Below are positions 16,399-24,335 of a DNA stretch of 41,209 nucleotides, piece after piece. The position numbers were made by a program, and so were the translations under genes. The stretch covers positions 804-42,012 of the forward strand of contig PLRK01000084.1 of NCBI GenBank assembly GCA_003163875.1, in the 5' to 3' direction. Below the pieces are notes generated by a model. The model was given only the letters and a program-made list of their open reading frames with translations, did no database searches and had not been told where the DNA came from. Every line of letters starts with the position of its first letter. Position 1 is the stretch's first letter. This stretch comes from Acidimicrobiaceae bacterium (GTDB lineage: Bacteria; Actinomycetota; Acidimicrobiia; Acidimicrobiales; RAAP-2).

Positions 16399-17208
16399 TT
16401 ATTCCTCAGCATCTGAAAGAAAATCAGAACGCGCTGGTGCCGTATCGATTGCCAAACGAAACGAGCCGATGAAATCCTCGATGGCGCGCACGTCACCGCC
16501 GTCGAGAATCAATTGTACGAGGGCCGTGCCGACGATGACACCGTCACTCACCATCGACGCATCACGTGCTTGCTCGGGCGTGCCAATGCCGATACCCACG
16601 TAGACCGGTACGTCCGAGATCGCTCGCGCGTCGGCAATGACACGCTTGGCGTCAACTGCATCGGCTGAACGACCAGTGACGGCCATACGCGCCGATGCGT
16701 AACAGAATCCTTCGGTCCCAGATGCGAGCAAGGCCACTCGATCCGGCGTGGACGACGGCGCCACGATAAAGATCGTGGCGATGTCGTCTGCGTCACATGC
16801 GTCATGCCACTCGCGCGATTCTTCGATCGTGAGGTCAGGCACAATCGCCCCGGTGATACCACTCGCCGCCAATTTTCCGGCGGCGCGTTCGAGGCCGTAG
16901 TGGAAAAAGATGTTGTAATACGTCATAGCGACGAGCGGAACGTGCGTTGACAAGGACGACAAGTCCTTGCATATCGAATCCAACGTCGTACCCGCTTCGA
17001 GTGATCGAAGCACGCCCTCTTGAATAACCACGCCGTCAATCATTGGATCAGAAAATGGAATGCCTATCTCAATCGCATCGGCGCCGGCAAGGACGGCCGC
17101 TTCCACGTGTTGTGTCCAATCAGGGGTCAATCCCGCGACGAAGTACGGCACAAGCGCTTTGCGACCAGACGAACGAAGCGAACGTAACTGTTGTTCGAGT
17201 AGCTTCAT
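16399..17208 (-). CDS. trpA: Tryptophan synthase alpha chain
   Basis: 269-residue TIM barrel. It cleaves indole-3-glycerol phosphate to indole and glyceraldehyde 3-phosphate, passing indole to TrpB. The catalytic pair is Glu47 (AIEIG) and Asp58 in PFSDPMIDG. Loop 6 reads ASARMAVTG, where many relatives have SRSGVTG. The late [10 protein letters not shown] and VIVGTALV strands bind phosphate. The ATG at 17208 overlaps the trpB stop by 4 nt. It is the last gene of trpCFBA; a 174-nt gap with no clear terminator separates it from satP. Confidence 0.96.
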   Translation of the reverse strand: MKLLEQQLRSLRSSGRKALVPYFVAGLTPDWTQHVEAAVLAGADAIEIGIPFSDPMIDGVVIQEGVLRSLEAGTTLDSICKDLSSLSTHVPLVAMTYYNIFFHYGLERAAGKLAASGITGAIVPDLTIEESREWHDACDADDIATIFIVAPSSTPDRVALLASGTEGFCYASARMAVTGRSADAVDAKRVIADARAISDVPVYVGIGIGTPEQARDASMVSDGVIVGTALVQLILDGGDVRAIEDFIGSFRLAIDTAPARSDFLSDAEE

Positions 17209-18389
17209 CGTTCGCCTCGAAGTATCTCTCGTACTTGTGCCACGTCCTTATCGCCACGACCCGAGAGGTTCAACAACACTTTGGAACCTTTGGGTATCGC
17301 GCCGCCTGCTTCCTTCATTATCCACGCCACCGCGTGTGCGGTTTCGAGTGCGGGAATGATGCCTTCAAGTTCGCTCAATAGCTTGAGTGCATCCAACACC
17401 TCGTCATCGCCGATTGACTCGTATTCGGCCCTTCCCGATGTCGCAAGGAATGCGTGTTCGGGCCCAATGCCTGGATAATCGAGCCCCGCGGAGATCGAAT
17501 GAGCCTCTTCAATCTGACCGAATTCGTCCTGGATGAGTAGTGATTTCATGCCGTGCAATACGCCGGGCGATCCCTTCCCCACTGCACTTCCCCCCGCCGC
17601 CTCCACGCCAACGAGACGCGCTGAGGTATTGGCGAAGCCGGCGAAGACGCCGGCAGCGTTTGAGCCACCTCCCACGCACGCGACGACCAGGTCAGGTGTT
17701 CCAACACCCATCTCCTCAAGTTGAGCGGATGCCTCGATGCCAATGATTGACTGCAATTCACGAACCATCCAAGGGAAAGGGTGCGGACCCATCACCGAAC
17801 CGAGGCAGTAATGCGTGTCGCTCACGCAACTCACCCACTCCCGCATCGCTTCATTCACGGCGTCCTTCAGGGTTCGACTTCCTGAGGTCACCGGTATGAC
17901 GGTCGCTCCCAAGAGTTCCATTCGAAATACATTGAGTACCTGACGCTTTGTGTCGACTTCACCCATGTAGACCGTGCACGCAAGACCGAAACGCGCCGCG
18001 GCGGTAGCGGTCGCCACGCCGTGTTGGCCTGCACCGGTTTCGGCAATGACGCGGGTCTTGCCCATCCGTTTGGTGAGCAACGTTTGTCCTACGACGTTGT
18101 TGATTTTGTGTGAGCCGGTGTGCGCGAGATCCTCGCGCTTGGCGTAGAGCTCGAGGCCCAGACGATCCGAAAGACGCGGAAGTGGGGTTACAGGAGTCGG
18201 TCGACCACCAAATTCCTTCAACACCGTTCGATACTCGAGCTGGAATGCGTCGTCACTCCACGCGTCACGAAACGCCACTTCGAGTTCGAGGCACGCTGGC
18301 ATAAGTGCTTCGGGCACGAAGCGACCACCAAATTCACCGAAGTGACCTCGCGCGTCAGGAGAGGACATGAATGACGGGGATTCGCTCAC
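17205..18389 (-). CDS. trpB: Tryptophan synthase beta chain
   Basis: 394-residue PLP enzyme that joins indole and serine to give tryptophan. The Schiff-base lysine is Lys95 in [19 protein letters not shown] and [10 protein letters not shown] are the carboxylate and phosphate loops. The start is GTG 18389, overlapping the trpF stop by 4 nt and preceded by a purine-rich GAGAAGAGAA. An internal ATG at 18368 is less likely. Length is normal. It acts as an alpha2-beta2 complex with the adjacent TrpA. Confidence 0.96.
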   Translation of the reverse strand: MSESPSFMSSPDARGHFGEFGGRFVPEALMPACLELEVAFRDAWSDDAFQLEYRTVLKEFGGRPTPVTPLPRLSDRLGLELYAKREDLAHTGSHKINNVVGQTLLTKRMGKTRVIAETGAGQHGVATATAAARFGLACTVYMGEVDTKRQVLNVFRMELLGATVIPVTSGSRTLKDAVNEAMREWVSCVSDTHYCLGSVMGPHPFPWMVRELQSIIGIEASAQLEEMGVGTPDLVVACVGGGSNAAGVFAGFANTSARLVGVEAAGGSAVGKGSPGVLHGMKSLLIQDEFGQIEEAHSISAGLDYPGIGPEHAFLATSGRAEYESIGDDEVLDALKLLSELEGIIPALETAHAVAWIMKEAGGAIPKGSKVLLNLSGRGDKDVAQVREILRGER

Positions 18390-19027
18390 ATGTTCTCTTC
18401 TCGCTTGAAAGCCTCGCGGGCCAGTGTCACGAACTTACTCACCAAGATGGGATCCTTCACCCGAGGACTCGCTTCGACGCCGGTAGCTACGTCGACGCCC
18501 CACGGTCCAATTTCGTCTATGACGCTCGCAACGTTGTTCGTGTTCAGGCCACCTGCGATGATCAACGGCGCGCGAAATTCTCGGCGAGTGACGAGCGATC
18601 GCGAATACCCGACCCCGCTACCCGGTTCAGCGCCGTCGACCAGGACGGCGTCGACCAGTCCGTCATCGAAATCGAGAAAGTCAGACTCATTGACCGAGAG
18701 CGCTTTGATCACACGGATATCGCGTTCATGGAGACGCTCGGTTAAGTCGTTGGAAAGCAGGCCATGAATTTGCGCCACGTTCACGCCACTGGATGAGACG
18801 GTCTCGAGAACAAACGCGCTGTCGCTGTCTCGAAAGACGCCCACGTGCATGAATCCAGGTGTGGCTTCGACGACGTCACGCGCGGTCTCAGATTCGACGT
18901 GGCGTTTGGAGATTGCGAAATTGAGTCCCAACGCGTCAGCTCCACTGGAAACCACCATTCGCGCGTCGTCTGCGGACGTCACACCACAAATTTTGACGAA
19001 TCCCTTCGTCACATCGAAATCAATCAT
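18386..19027 (-). CDS. trpF: Phosphoribosylanthranilate isomerase
   Basis: 213-residue TIM barrel that converts phosphoribosylanthranilate to CdRP, the third step to tryptophan. The general base is Cys14 in FVKICGVT and the general acid Asp131 in [11 protein letters not shown]. The usual GGTG phosphate loop is changed to GSGVG. The ATG at 19027 overlaps the trpC end by 8 nt, and an in-frame GTG one codon earlier is also possible. Context between trpC and trpB confirms the call. Confidence 0.93.
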   Translation of the reverse strand: MIDFDVTKGFVKICGVTSADDARMVVSSGADALGLNFAISKRHVESETARDVVEATPGFMHVGVFRDSDSAFVLETVSSSGVNVAQIHGLLSNDLTERLHERDIRVIKALSVNESDFLDFDDGLVDAVLVDGAEPGSGVGYSRSLVTRREFRAPLIIAGGLNTNNVASVIDEIGPWGVDVATGVEASPRVKDPILVSKFVTLAREAFKREENM

Positions 19028-19814
19028 CACGATCTCGGCGAACACACGAAAACTCACGTACCAAACTTCGAGGATTCGACGCTCGAACAAACGTCTCGCC
19101 GACGAGCACGGCGTCGAAACCGGATTCGCCGGCGCGTCGCACATCGTCGCGTGTGGACAATCCTGATTCCGCCACTTTGACGACACCATGCAGTGCACTA
19201 CTTACTTTGGCCGCTCGTTGTGGATCGACGTCGAAACTTCGTAGGTCCCGCTGATTCACGCCAACGAGGCGCGCTCCAATCTGTACCGCGCGTTTCGCTT
19301 CGTCCTCGTCGTGTACTTCGACGAGGACATCTAGGTTGCAGCGAGTTGCCACGTTGAAGTAGTGGGTTAACTCGTCTTCTTCAAGAGCCGCAGCGATCAA
19401 GAGCACCGCGCTCGCACCCATTTCGACGGCGTCGAGCACGTCGTTCTCACTCACAACAAAATCTTTACGAAGGACGGGAAGATCTATCGCGGCACGAACC
19501 TCCTCGAGATCTCGCGCCGAGCCAGCAAAGAATTCGACGTCCGTGAGCACCGAGACGGCGCTCGCTCCCCCATCTTGGTACGCTCGCGCTAAGGATGCTG
19601 GGTCCAAGTGTTCGTCGATCCAGCCCTTTGAAGGGGATCGTCGTTTGACCTCAGCGATTACCTTGACGTAACCATCGTTCGATGAACTCAGAGCGTCCAG
19701 AAACGACGGACCATCACAGTGCAAGGTGTCCGCACGCGCCCGCCACTCACGTGTATCAGTGCGCGCGCGTTCGCGGTGGGCGGCAACGATTGAGTCGAGA
19801 TACGTGGTCGCCAT
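19020..19814 (-). CDS. trpC: Indole-3-glycerol phosphate synthase
   Basis: 264-residue TIM barrel closing the indole ring from CdRP. Diagnostic stretches are VIAEVKRRSPSKG with the catalytic lysine, SVLTDVEFFAG, LPVLRKDFVV, VGVNQRDLRSF and the late VAESGLST. Two ATGs adjoin (19817 and 19814). The second lies 6 nt after a TACGAT box, so a leaderless start at 19814 is chosen. First gene of trpCFBA, divergent from trpD. Confidence 0.95.
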   Translation of the reverse strand: MATTYLDSIVAAHRERARTDTREWRARADTLHCDGPSFLDALSSSNDGYVKVIAEVKRRSPSKGWIDEHLDPASLARAYQDGGASAVSVLTDVEFFAGSARDLEEVRAAIDLPVLRKDFVVSENDVLDAVEMGASAVLLIAAALEEDELTHYFNVATRCNLDVLVEVHDEDEAKRAVQIGARLVGVNQRDLRSFDVDPQRAAKVSSALHGVVKVAESGLSTRDDVRRAGESGFDAVLVGETFVRASNPRSLVREFSCVRRDRDD

Positions 19815-19820
19815 CATCAA

Positions 19821-19826
19821 ATCGTA
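19821..19826 (-). promoter_or_regulatory. Candidate -10 box of trpCFBA (TACGAT)
   Basis: TACGAT on the minus strand ends 6 nt before the trpC ATG at 19814. No ribosome site lies between, which suggests a leaderless mRNA. Confidence 0.4.
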
Positions 19827-19848
19827 GTTGTAACATCGTTGGCCATTG

Positions 19849-19880
19849 GCGCGGGTATCTTGTCCCTTATGTTCCCGCGC
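19849..19880 (+). promoter_or_regulatory. Promoter and inverted repeat before trpD
   Basis: GCGCGGG (19849-19855) and CCCGCGC (19874-19880) flank 18 nt. TATCTT (19856-19861), a TAnnnT -10 candidate, lies between the arms, 7 nt before a short upstream ORF. The repeat could be an operator for the divergent trp genes or a small hairpin. It is not a tryptophan attenuator: there is no Trp-codon run. Confidence 0.4.
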
Positions 19881-19901
19881 TACGGATTCACGGATTCATG
19901 A
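19869..19901 (+). other. Ten-codon upstream ORF overlapping the trpD start
   Basis: ATG at 19869 encodes MFPRYGFTDS and stops with TGA inside ATGA, where the ATG is the trpD start. It holds two Phe and one Tyr but no Trp codon. It may couple translation into trpD, which has no ribosome site of its own. The peptide is too short to be sure it is translated. Confidence 0.35.
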
Positions 19902-20914
19902 CGACGTTTTCGACCCACGTACTCAATCCCCTCGTTCACGGCACGAACCTGGAGCGCGAGAACGCTCGCGAAGCGCTCCTTGAAATTCTCAACGGGCGAA
20001 TCGATCCCATTCTCATCGCAAGTTTTCTCACGGCGCTGACCGCAAAGGGTGAGACGGCAGACGAGATGACCGGATTCATCGACGCCATGATGAGCACGGC
20101 CACTACGTTCGAGGTCGATCCCGGCGCCATCGACCTCGTGGGCACGGGCGGCGACCAACTTCACACCGTCAACATCTCAACGATGGCTGCCTTGGCGGTC
20201 GCTGGCTGTGGTGTCAAAGTCGCCAAACATGGGAATCGGGCAGCATCGTCGTCGGTGGGATCCGCCGACGTCCTGGAAGCACTGGGCGTGCGCCTCGACG
20301 TTGACGCTACGACAGTGCAGGCGTGTCTCGAAGCGGCGAACATCGGCTTCCTCTTCGCTCCCACGTTTCATCCGGCCCTTCGTTATTTGGGACCTATCCG
20401 CAAAGAACTTGGCTTTCGGACGATTTTCAACGTCCTCGGTCCCCTTGCCAATCCTGCCCTCGTTGAACGGGCCCTCATTGGCGTCGCGCAGCGTCACCTC
20501 CTTGATCACATGGCCCAGGTGTTGCACGCACGCGGCATTCGTTACGCCGTCCTCGTCAATGCGAACGATGGACTCGACGAACTCTCCTTGGGCGCAGGTT
20601 CGACGCTGCGTGTTATCAGTCCTCAGAGCGTCGAGACGCGATCCCTTGACGCTCCGGGCGAACTAGGTCTGCACCATGACGTCGCGAGTATCCGCGGTGG
20701 CGACGTCGAGCACAATGTGCGAGTCGTACGCGACTTTCTCCGCGGTGAGCCGAGTGCGGTCTTTGACGTCGTGTGCGCCAACGCAGGTCTCGCGTTGATG
20801 GTAGCGGGACGCGCGTCAGGGCTTCGTGAAGGTTTCGAGCTCGCGGCGTCCTCCGTGCGAAACGGCAACGCTGCTGTAGCGCTTGAGCGTCTCGTAGGTA
20901 CGTCGAACGCCTAA
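19898..20914 (+). CDS. trpD: Anthranilate phosphoribosyltransferase
   Basis: 338-residue enzyme transferring phosphoribosyl from PRPP to anthranilate, the second step to tryptophan. Motifs are GTGGD at 82-86, NIST at 92-95 and KHGNR at 110-114, all PRPP/anthranilate contacts, then GFLFAPTFHPAL and FNVLGPLANPA. The ATG at 19898 gives the usual length. It reads away from trpCFBA. Its stop overlaps that of the carbonic-anhydrase-like gene by 4 nt. trpE and trpG are absent here, so anthranilate synthase is encoded elsewhere. Confidence 0.96.
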   Translation: MTTFSTHVLNPLVHGTNLERENAREALLEILNGRIDPILIASFLTALTAKGETADEMTGFIDAMMSTATTFEVDPGAIDLVGTGGDQLHTVNISTMAALAVAGCGVKVAKHGNRAASSSVGSADVLEALGVRLDVDATTVQACLEAANIGFLFAPTFHPALRYLGPIRKELGFRTIFNVLGPLANPALVERALIGVAQRHLLDHMAQVLHARGIRYAVLVNANDGLDELSLGAGSTLRVISPQSVETRSLDAPGELGLHHDVASIRGGDVEHNVRVVRDFLRGEPSAVFDVVCANAGLALMVAGRASGLREGFELAASSVRNGNAAVALERLVGTSNA

Positions 20915-21426
20915 AGCTGGCGCAAATCGGTTTTGTAGCGCTTCGCATTCCAAACGTACAGCGCAGCTCCGTTATCGATTGCTTCTTGAGAACTCGCGCC
21001 TTCTTTGATCTGCGCAGGCACGCCAACGGCGAGCGAGCCCGCGGGAACGTCCATTCGATTTCGCACCACTGCTCCCGCGGCGACCGTCGCTCCACTGGAG
21101 ACGTTGGCGTGATGGAGCACCACCGATCCACTACCCACGAGTGCGCGATCATGTATGACGCAACCCTCAAGGTGCGCCAGATGTCCGATGACACAGTCAT
21201 TACCTATCACCGTGGGAAACTCCGAAACCGCATGGACGACCGCACCATCTTGGATTGACGTGCGCTCGCCCACGTAGATCGTGCCGTAGTCACCACGGAG
21301 CACGGCGCATGGCCATATGGAAGATTCTGCTCCGATTCGAACGTCGCCGATCACGACCGCGTCAGGGTGCACGAAAGCGTCGGGATGGATGGACGGCACA
21401 CGTTCACCGAGGGCGTAAATCGGCAT
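20911..21426 (-). CDS. Gamma-class carbonic anhydrase-like protein
   Basis: 171-residue left-handed beta-helix protein made of hexapeptide repeats, expected to be a homotrimer. The VLRGDYG stretch holds the conserved Arg/Asp pair, and His65 and His82 match two of three zinc ligands. In the third-ligand stretch the protein reads GHLAHLEGC: His sits at 85 and Glu at 87, where YrdA-type proteins have His at the second position. So CO2 hydration activity is uncertain. The ATG at 21426 has AGGAGG inside the preceding gene and overlaps its stop by one base. Related proteins are often labelled transferases by the repeat fold alone. Confidence 0.87.
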   Translation of the reverse strand: MPIYALGERVPSIHPDAFVHPDAVVIGDVRIGAESSIWPCAVLRGDYGTIYVGERTSIQDGAVVHAVSEFPTVIGNDCVIGHLAHLEGCVIHDRALVGSGSVVLHHANVSSGATVAAGAVVRNRMDVPAGSLAVGVPAQIKEGASSQEAIDNGAALYVWNAKRYKTDLRQL

Positions 21427-21617
21427 CAGAACCTCCTATGGGACAACCACGAAATTAATTGGTAAAGCCGCCAGCCCAAGTAAATCACCGATGACACGAT
21501 GAAGAAGCGCCACATCCAGGGCATGGGCTCTCGTACTTCTTCGTGTACTTCGTTACCGCACACTTCACACACGTCCCCTTCGACGGGGCGGTCACAGGTC
21601 TCGCACCACTGCGCCAC
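21426..21617 (-). CDS. Small zinc-ribbon membrane protein
   Basis: 63 residues. An N-terminal zinc ribbon has Cys5-x2-Cys8 and Cys17-x2-Cys20. An acidic linker follows, then one hydrophobic segment at about 36-56 and a basic end (SHRRF), suggesting a single-pass protein with the ribbon on the outer face or in the cytoplasm. The GTG at 21617 shares one base with the der stop (TAGTG), and the stop shares one base with the next ATG. I do not recognise a function. Its fixed place between der and the carbonic-anhydrase-like gene supports a real gene. Confidence 0.75.
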   Translation of the reverse strand: MAQWCETCDRPVEGDVCEVCGNEVHEEVREPMPWMWRFFIVSSVIYLGWRLYQLISWLSHRRF

Positions 21618-22912
21618 TATTCGACTCGAACACGTACTCGAAGCGGTGTCGAGCCCAATTCGAAGCGTTCGCGCAATGATCGCTCAACGTAGCGCATGTA
21701 GGTAGCCGGTAAACGTCCCGCCACGAACAACGTGAACGTCGGCGGTTCCGTCGCGCCTTGGACGGCGTAGCGAATTTTTCCCGTGGGTGCGGGCTGCTTG
21801 ATTTGTAGGTCGCGGATAGCGCGATTGAGCGCGCCGGTCGGCACTCGCTTGACGTAATCCGCCGCCGCGATCGACAAGGCCGGCAATATGCGATGCACGC
21901 CTTTGCCCGTCGTCGCGGTTGTTTTCATCACTGGCGCGTCACCAAGGAACGCGAGTTTGTCGCCGACGCCCGCCAACACGTCGTCGCGTTCGTCAACCGG
22001 GACCAATTCCCACTTGTTCAATACCACGAGCGAGGGACAGCCCGCAGCGGAGATGCGTTCAGCCAGGCGTTGGTCCTGGCCTGTTGCTCCGACCGTCGCA
22101 TCGATCACCAACACGGCGATGTCGGCGCGGTCGAGCGCGTCGAGACTGCGCAACACGGCGTATGTTTCGAGTCCCGCTTCGGTCTTCGCTCGTCGGCGCA
22201 TGCCCGCAGTGTCAATGAATCGAATGAGACCCACGTCAGTTTGTACGACGGTGTCGATCGCGTCACGCGTCGTACCGGGCATGTCGTGCACGACGGAACG
22301 CTCTTCGCCAATCAATTGATTGAACAACGTCGATTTACCGACGTTGGGTCGCCCAACGATCGCGACACGAAGTGCACCGTCGTCGTCGGCGTCCGCCGTT
22401 TCCTCGACTTGAATCTGTTCACCCAGCTCGTCCACGATGAAATCCAAAAGGTCTCCGGAGCCACGTCCGTGTAGGGCGCTCACCGTATGCGGATCGCCCG
22501 CTCCCAGTTTCAAGAACTCCCACGCGTTCGCCTCATGCTGCACGTCATCAACCTTGTTCACGACGAGGGCAACTTTCTTGCCACTACGAAGTGCCCAGCG
22601 AGCGGCGTGCGTGTCCTCGTCGACCATCCCCGTCGTTACATCAACGACGAGCAAGACGAGATCAGCACTCGCGAGGGCTTGATTCGCTTGATCGGACACT
22701 TTGTCCTCGAGGATGCTGCCGGTTTCAAGCCAACCGCCGGTATCGACGACATCAAACGACAAACCTCGCCACTCGACTTCGATAGCTTTGCGGTCGCGCG
22801 TAACGCCCCGGTGTTCTTCGACGACGGTTTCTCGGCGTCCCGCGAGTCGATTCACGAGTGAACTCTTGCCCACGTTGGGACGCCCAACGATAACTACTTG
22901 AGCGTGTCTCAT
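21617..22912 (-). CDS. der: Ribosome-assembly GTPase Der (EngA)
   Basis: 431-residue tandem GTPase needed for 50S subunit maturation. The first G domain begins with GRPNVGKSS near residues 10-18. The second, after an acidic linker, begins with GRPNVGKST near residue 190. Both have DTAG/DTGG-type G3 motifs and NK-D G4 motifs (VNKVD, LNKWE). The C-terminal KH-like domain contains GALNRAIRDL. The ATG overlaps the stop of the DUF512 gene in ATGA. In many actinobacteria der follows cmk/plsC; here a rightward trio intervenes. Confidence 0.97.
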   Translation of the reverse strand: MRHAQVVIVGRPNVGKSSLVNRLAGRRETVVEEHRGVTRDRKAIEVEWRGLSFDVVDTGGWLETGSILEDKVSDQANQALASADLVLLVVDVTTGMVDEDTHAARWALRSGKKVALVVNKVDDVQHEANAWEFLKLGAGDPHTVSALHGRGSGDLLDFIVDELGEQIQVEETADADDDGALRVAIVGRPNVGKSTLFNQLIGEERSVVHDMPGTTRDAIDTVVQTDVGLIRFIDTAGMRRRAKTEAGLETYAVLRSLDALDRADIAVLVIDATVGATGQDQRLAERISAAGCPSLVVLNKWELVPVDERDDVLAGVGDKLAFLGDAPVMKTTATTGKGVHRILPALSIAAADYVKRVPTGALNRAIRDLQIKQPAPTGKIRYAVQGATEPPTFTLFVAGRLPATYMRYVERSLRERFELGSTPLRVRVRVE

Positions 22913-24285
22913 GACGTCACCAATTTCTTGACTCTGAAGGATTCGAGCGTGTGACGCAGATCTTGTCCGGTGGTTCGCACGACTCGCACCGTGCGTCCGA
23001 GTTCGTCGATACTCACGCCATCAAGAAACCGTCCTTCCGAAAGGCACACGTCGGGTAAAAGGCACAATGTCGTGTCGGGCACGTCGGCGAGTGCCGTCGC
23101 GATATCCTCACCGGTCAAGAGGCCCGCCACCTTTATGTTGCCCGCGAAGAACGAATTCTTCACCGCGAGTACCTTCACGTCTCCAAATCCCTGCTCGTCG
23201 AACATCTTTCGTAGCAGCGGCTCTGCGTACTCGCCCGTGACGACGAGCACGTCATCACTCGGGCCTTCGTTGGCCGCCTCACCGTGTTCGGCGCGATAGC
23301 CCCACGCCGGAGCGCCATCAACGGACTGAAAGAAGCCCGTACCCAACTTGTCCATGTTCGCGTCACCTTCGAAGCTCTGCGTGAATGCGGCGACCAATCC
23401 AATGCCATTTTCTGCCTGATCGAGGCTTTCGAACTTCGTCGCAGGTGGTGGTGTTTCGCCAGCCACCAGATAAAACTCGTCGCTCGCGAACACCGACACC
23501 CGTCCCAGGATCTCCTCGGTGAGGGTTTGGTAGTGCTCAGCGAGACGCACGACGCGCCGAGCTTCGTCGGCCGTATGCGAGCGCATCGTCACTTCATTGG
23601 TGAAGGCGCTCACCCCGACTGGCACGAGAGCAACGCTCGTCAATTCTGGGTACAGCGAAATTACGTCGGCGAGCGTGCGTTCGAGTTCGGCCGCGTCGTT
23701 GACGCCCGGACACACGACAACCTGTGCGTGGACTTCGATGCCCGCACGTAAAAGTTCTCGTAGCCAGCGCAGAGACGAGGCTCCGCGAGGATTTCGCAAC
23801 ATTTCGGCACGAAGTTCCGGGTTCGTAGAATGAATTGAAACATAGAGCGGTGAAAGTCCTTCGTCAATGACTCGCTCCAGGTCGAATTCCGTGAAGCGCG
23901 TCAGGGTCGTGTAATTGCCGTAGAGGAATGACAGGCGAAAATCGTCGTCCTTCACGTACAGTGAGCGTCGCATACCCTTGGGCAACTGGTAGATGAAGCA
24001 GAACGAGCAGTGATTGTCGCAGGTACGAATCCGGTCGAAGACGGCTGAATCAATCGAGAGCCCGAGAGGTTCACCAAGTTCCTTGTGGATCGTGACCTTT
24101 CTGGTGAGTGGACCTTCTGCGCGCTTGATAAGCAGCGTCACGCTCTCGCCGTCAATCAATTGTTGATATTCAATGATGTCGGTTGGCGCTCGGCCGTTAA
24201 CGGACACGAGTTCGTCGCCCACGAGCAAATCAACGCCCGAAGCCGGAGAATTCTTCGAAATTGATGAAATTCGAGCACCCGACAC
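22909..24285 (-). CDS. DUF512 protein: PDZ-like domain plus radical-SAM-type cluster motif
   Basis: 458 residues. A PDZ-like N-terminus (about 1-58: SGVDLLVGDELVSVNG) is followed by Cys89-x3-Cys93-x2-Cys96, a radical-SAM-style [4Fe-4S] motif, in TCDNHCSFCFIYQ. The SIHSTNPELRAEMLRNP and VHAQVVVCPGVND segments fit the radical SAM barrel. The C-terminal DUF512 domain has LLTGEDI. Homologues often sit beside der, as here, but their reaction is unknown. The GTG at 24285 lies 6 nt after TAGGCT and the intervening GGAGGG is too close to act as a normal ribosome site, so a leaderless start is likely. Confidence 0.85.
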   Translation of the reverse strand: MSGARISSISKNSPASGVDLLVGDELVSVNGRAPTDIIEYQQLIDGESVTLLIKRAEGPLTRKVTIHKELGEPLGLSIDSAVFDRIRTCDNHCSFCFIYQLPKGMRRSLYVKDDDFRLSFLYGNYTTLTRFTEFDLERVIDEGLSPLYVSIHSTNPELRAEMLRNPRGASSLRWLRELLRAGIEVHAQVVVCPGVNDAAELERTLADVISLYPELTSVALVPVGVSAFTNEVTMRSHTADEARRVVRLAEHYQTLTEEILGRVSVFASDEFYLVAGETPPPATKFESLDQAENGIGLVAAFTQSFEGDANMDKLGTGFFQSVDGAPAWGYRAEHGEAANEGPSDDVLVVTGEYAEPLLRKMFDEQGFGDVKVLAVKNSFFAGNIKVAGLLTGEDIATALADVPDTTLCLLPDVCLSEGRFLDGVSIDELGRTVRVVRTTGQDLRHTLESFRVKKLVTS

Positions 24286-24291
24286 CCCTCC

Positions 24292-24297
24292 AGCCTA
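24292..24297 (-). promoter_or_regulatory. Candidate -10 box of the DUF512-der operon (TAGGCT)
   Basis: TAGGCT on the minus strand, exactly 6 nt before GTG 24285. The same hexamer precedes divergent ispH. Confidence 0.4.
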
Positions 24298-24322
24298 GGC
24301 ACTGGCGAAAGACTTGGATTAC

Positions 24323-24328
24323 TAGGCT
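24323..24328 (+). promoter_or_regulatory. Candidate -10 box of ispH (TAGGCT)
   Basis: TAGGCT ends 7 nt before GTG 24336. It mirrors the identical box of the divergent DUF512 gene across a 50-nt gap. No -35 is clear. Confidence 0.4.
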
Positions 24329-24335
24329 ACGTGGG

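Noticed and set aside
19682-19897. Extended trpD start 216 nt upstream
   Set aside because: The extra residues lie antisense to trpC and have no family match; ATG 19898 gives the standard TrpD N-terminus.
19849-19901. Classical tryptophan attenuator before trpD
   Set aside because: The short leader ORF has no Trp codon and no alternative terminator/antiterminator hairpins or T-run follow.
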